Source of the DNA: Tubiluchus corallicola
Lineage: Eukaryota; Priapulida; Priapulimorpha; Priapulimorphida; Tubiluchidae
Length of the DNA stretch: 60,000 nt
Assembly (NCBI GenBank): GCA_030141605.1
Contig: JAQGDQ010000051.1
Coordinates: 312,001-372,000 of the forward strand
Reading direction: 5' to 3'
Shown here: in pieces, positions 59,871-60,000 of the stretch
Layout: every line of letters begins with the position of its first letter
How positions within the stretch are numbered: position 1 is the stretch's first letter
Position numbers and translations under genes: made by a program
The notes under the pieces: generated by a model
Told to the model about the DNA's origin: nothing
Database searches by the model: none
Seen by the model: the letters and a program-made list of their open reading frames with translations, nothing else

Positions 59871-60000
59871 GTGAGTATAATTAATACTTCATTGTTATTG
59901 TATGAATGACACTACATTATTTGTGGAAGTAAGTGTATTTTGCTTTGTTGCAAAAATGTGATACTTTTTGCCTGTTTTTTGGAATTCAGCCATCGATTTT

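Noticed and set aside
1-60000. Bacterial-type features (operons, CRISPR, ribosome binding sites)
   Set aside because: The sequence is clearly intron-bearing animal DNA; the regular repeats are exon duplications, minisatellites or microsatellites.

Overview
This is an AT-rich window from an animal (metazoan) genome. The case for an animal is one very large multi-exon gene on the + strand with GT/AG introns, extracellular metazoan domains and dense intronic transposon debris. FTP fucolectin, C-type lectin and sushi domains in that order are the N-terminal plan of arthropod Furrowed-type proteins, so an invertebrate is likely. I cannot name the species.

Layout. 1-4391: decayed LINE retrotransposons and unexplained AT-rich DNA; the upstream exon(s) of the big gene, with start codon and signal peptide, were not found. 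4392-59870: one gene, open at both ends. I could chain 52 exons whose phases all fit, giving about 10.2 kb of coding sequence (about 3,400 residues). Domain order: FTP lectin (4392-7042), C-type lectin (7668-8730), two sushi/CCP domains (9057-9233 and 14572-14769) with linker exons, DOMON 1 (17346-18449), linkers, sixteen Ig-like domains (19983-57204), a linker, then DOMON 2 (58892-59870). The gene runs off the right edge.

Most Ig domains use two exons: an N-half (starts phase 1, ends phase 0, carries a Thr/Pro-rich linker and the first Ig cysteine position) and a C-half (starts phase 0, ends phase 1, carries the core Trp and second cysteine position). Ig1-4 and Ig13-16 have both canonical cysteines. 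Ig5-12, eight consecutive domains, have lost both in the same way (first to Ala, second to Phe). Ig6-11 have exactly 221 + 229 coding bases, i.e. 150 residues per repeat, and include two recent segmental duplications. Two tandem introns carry a stop-containing relic of an N-half exon.

Introns hold LINE relics, one with a degenerate 2A-like motif, a 41-bp LINE tail with a 13-bp target-site duplication, a TA-flanked MITE, a hAT-like element, tRNA-derived SINE pieces, a possible LTR, a coding-like 24-bp minisatellite and simple repeats. Introns longer than 300 bases with no feature listed below showed me only AT-rich unique-looking sequence. The product is inferred to be a secreted or cell-surface adhesion/recognition protein; no transmembrane segment is visible because the 3' end is missing.
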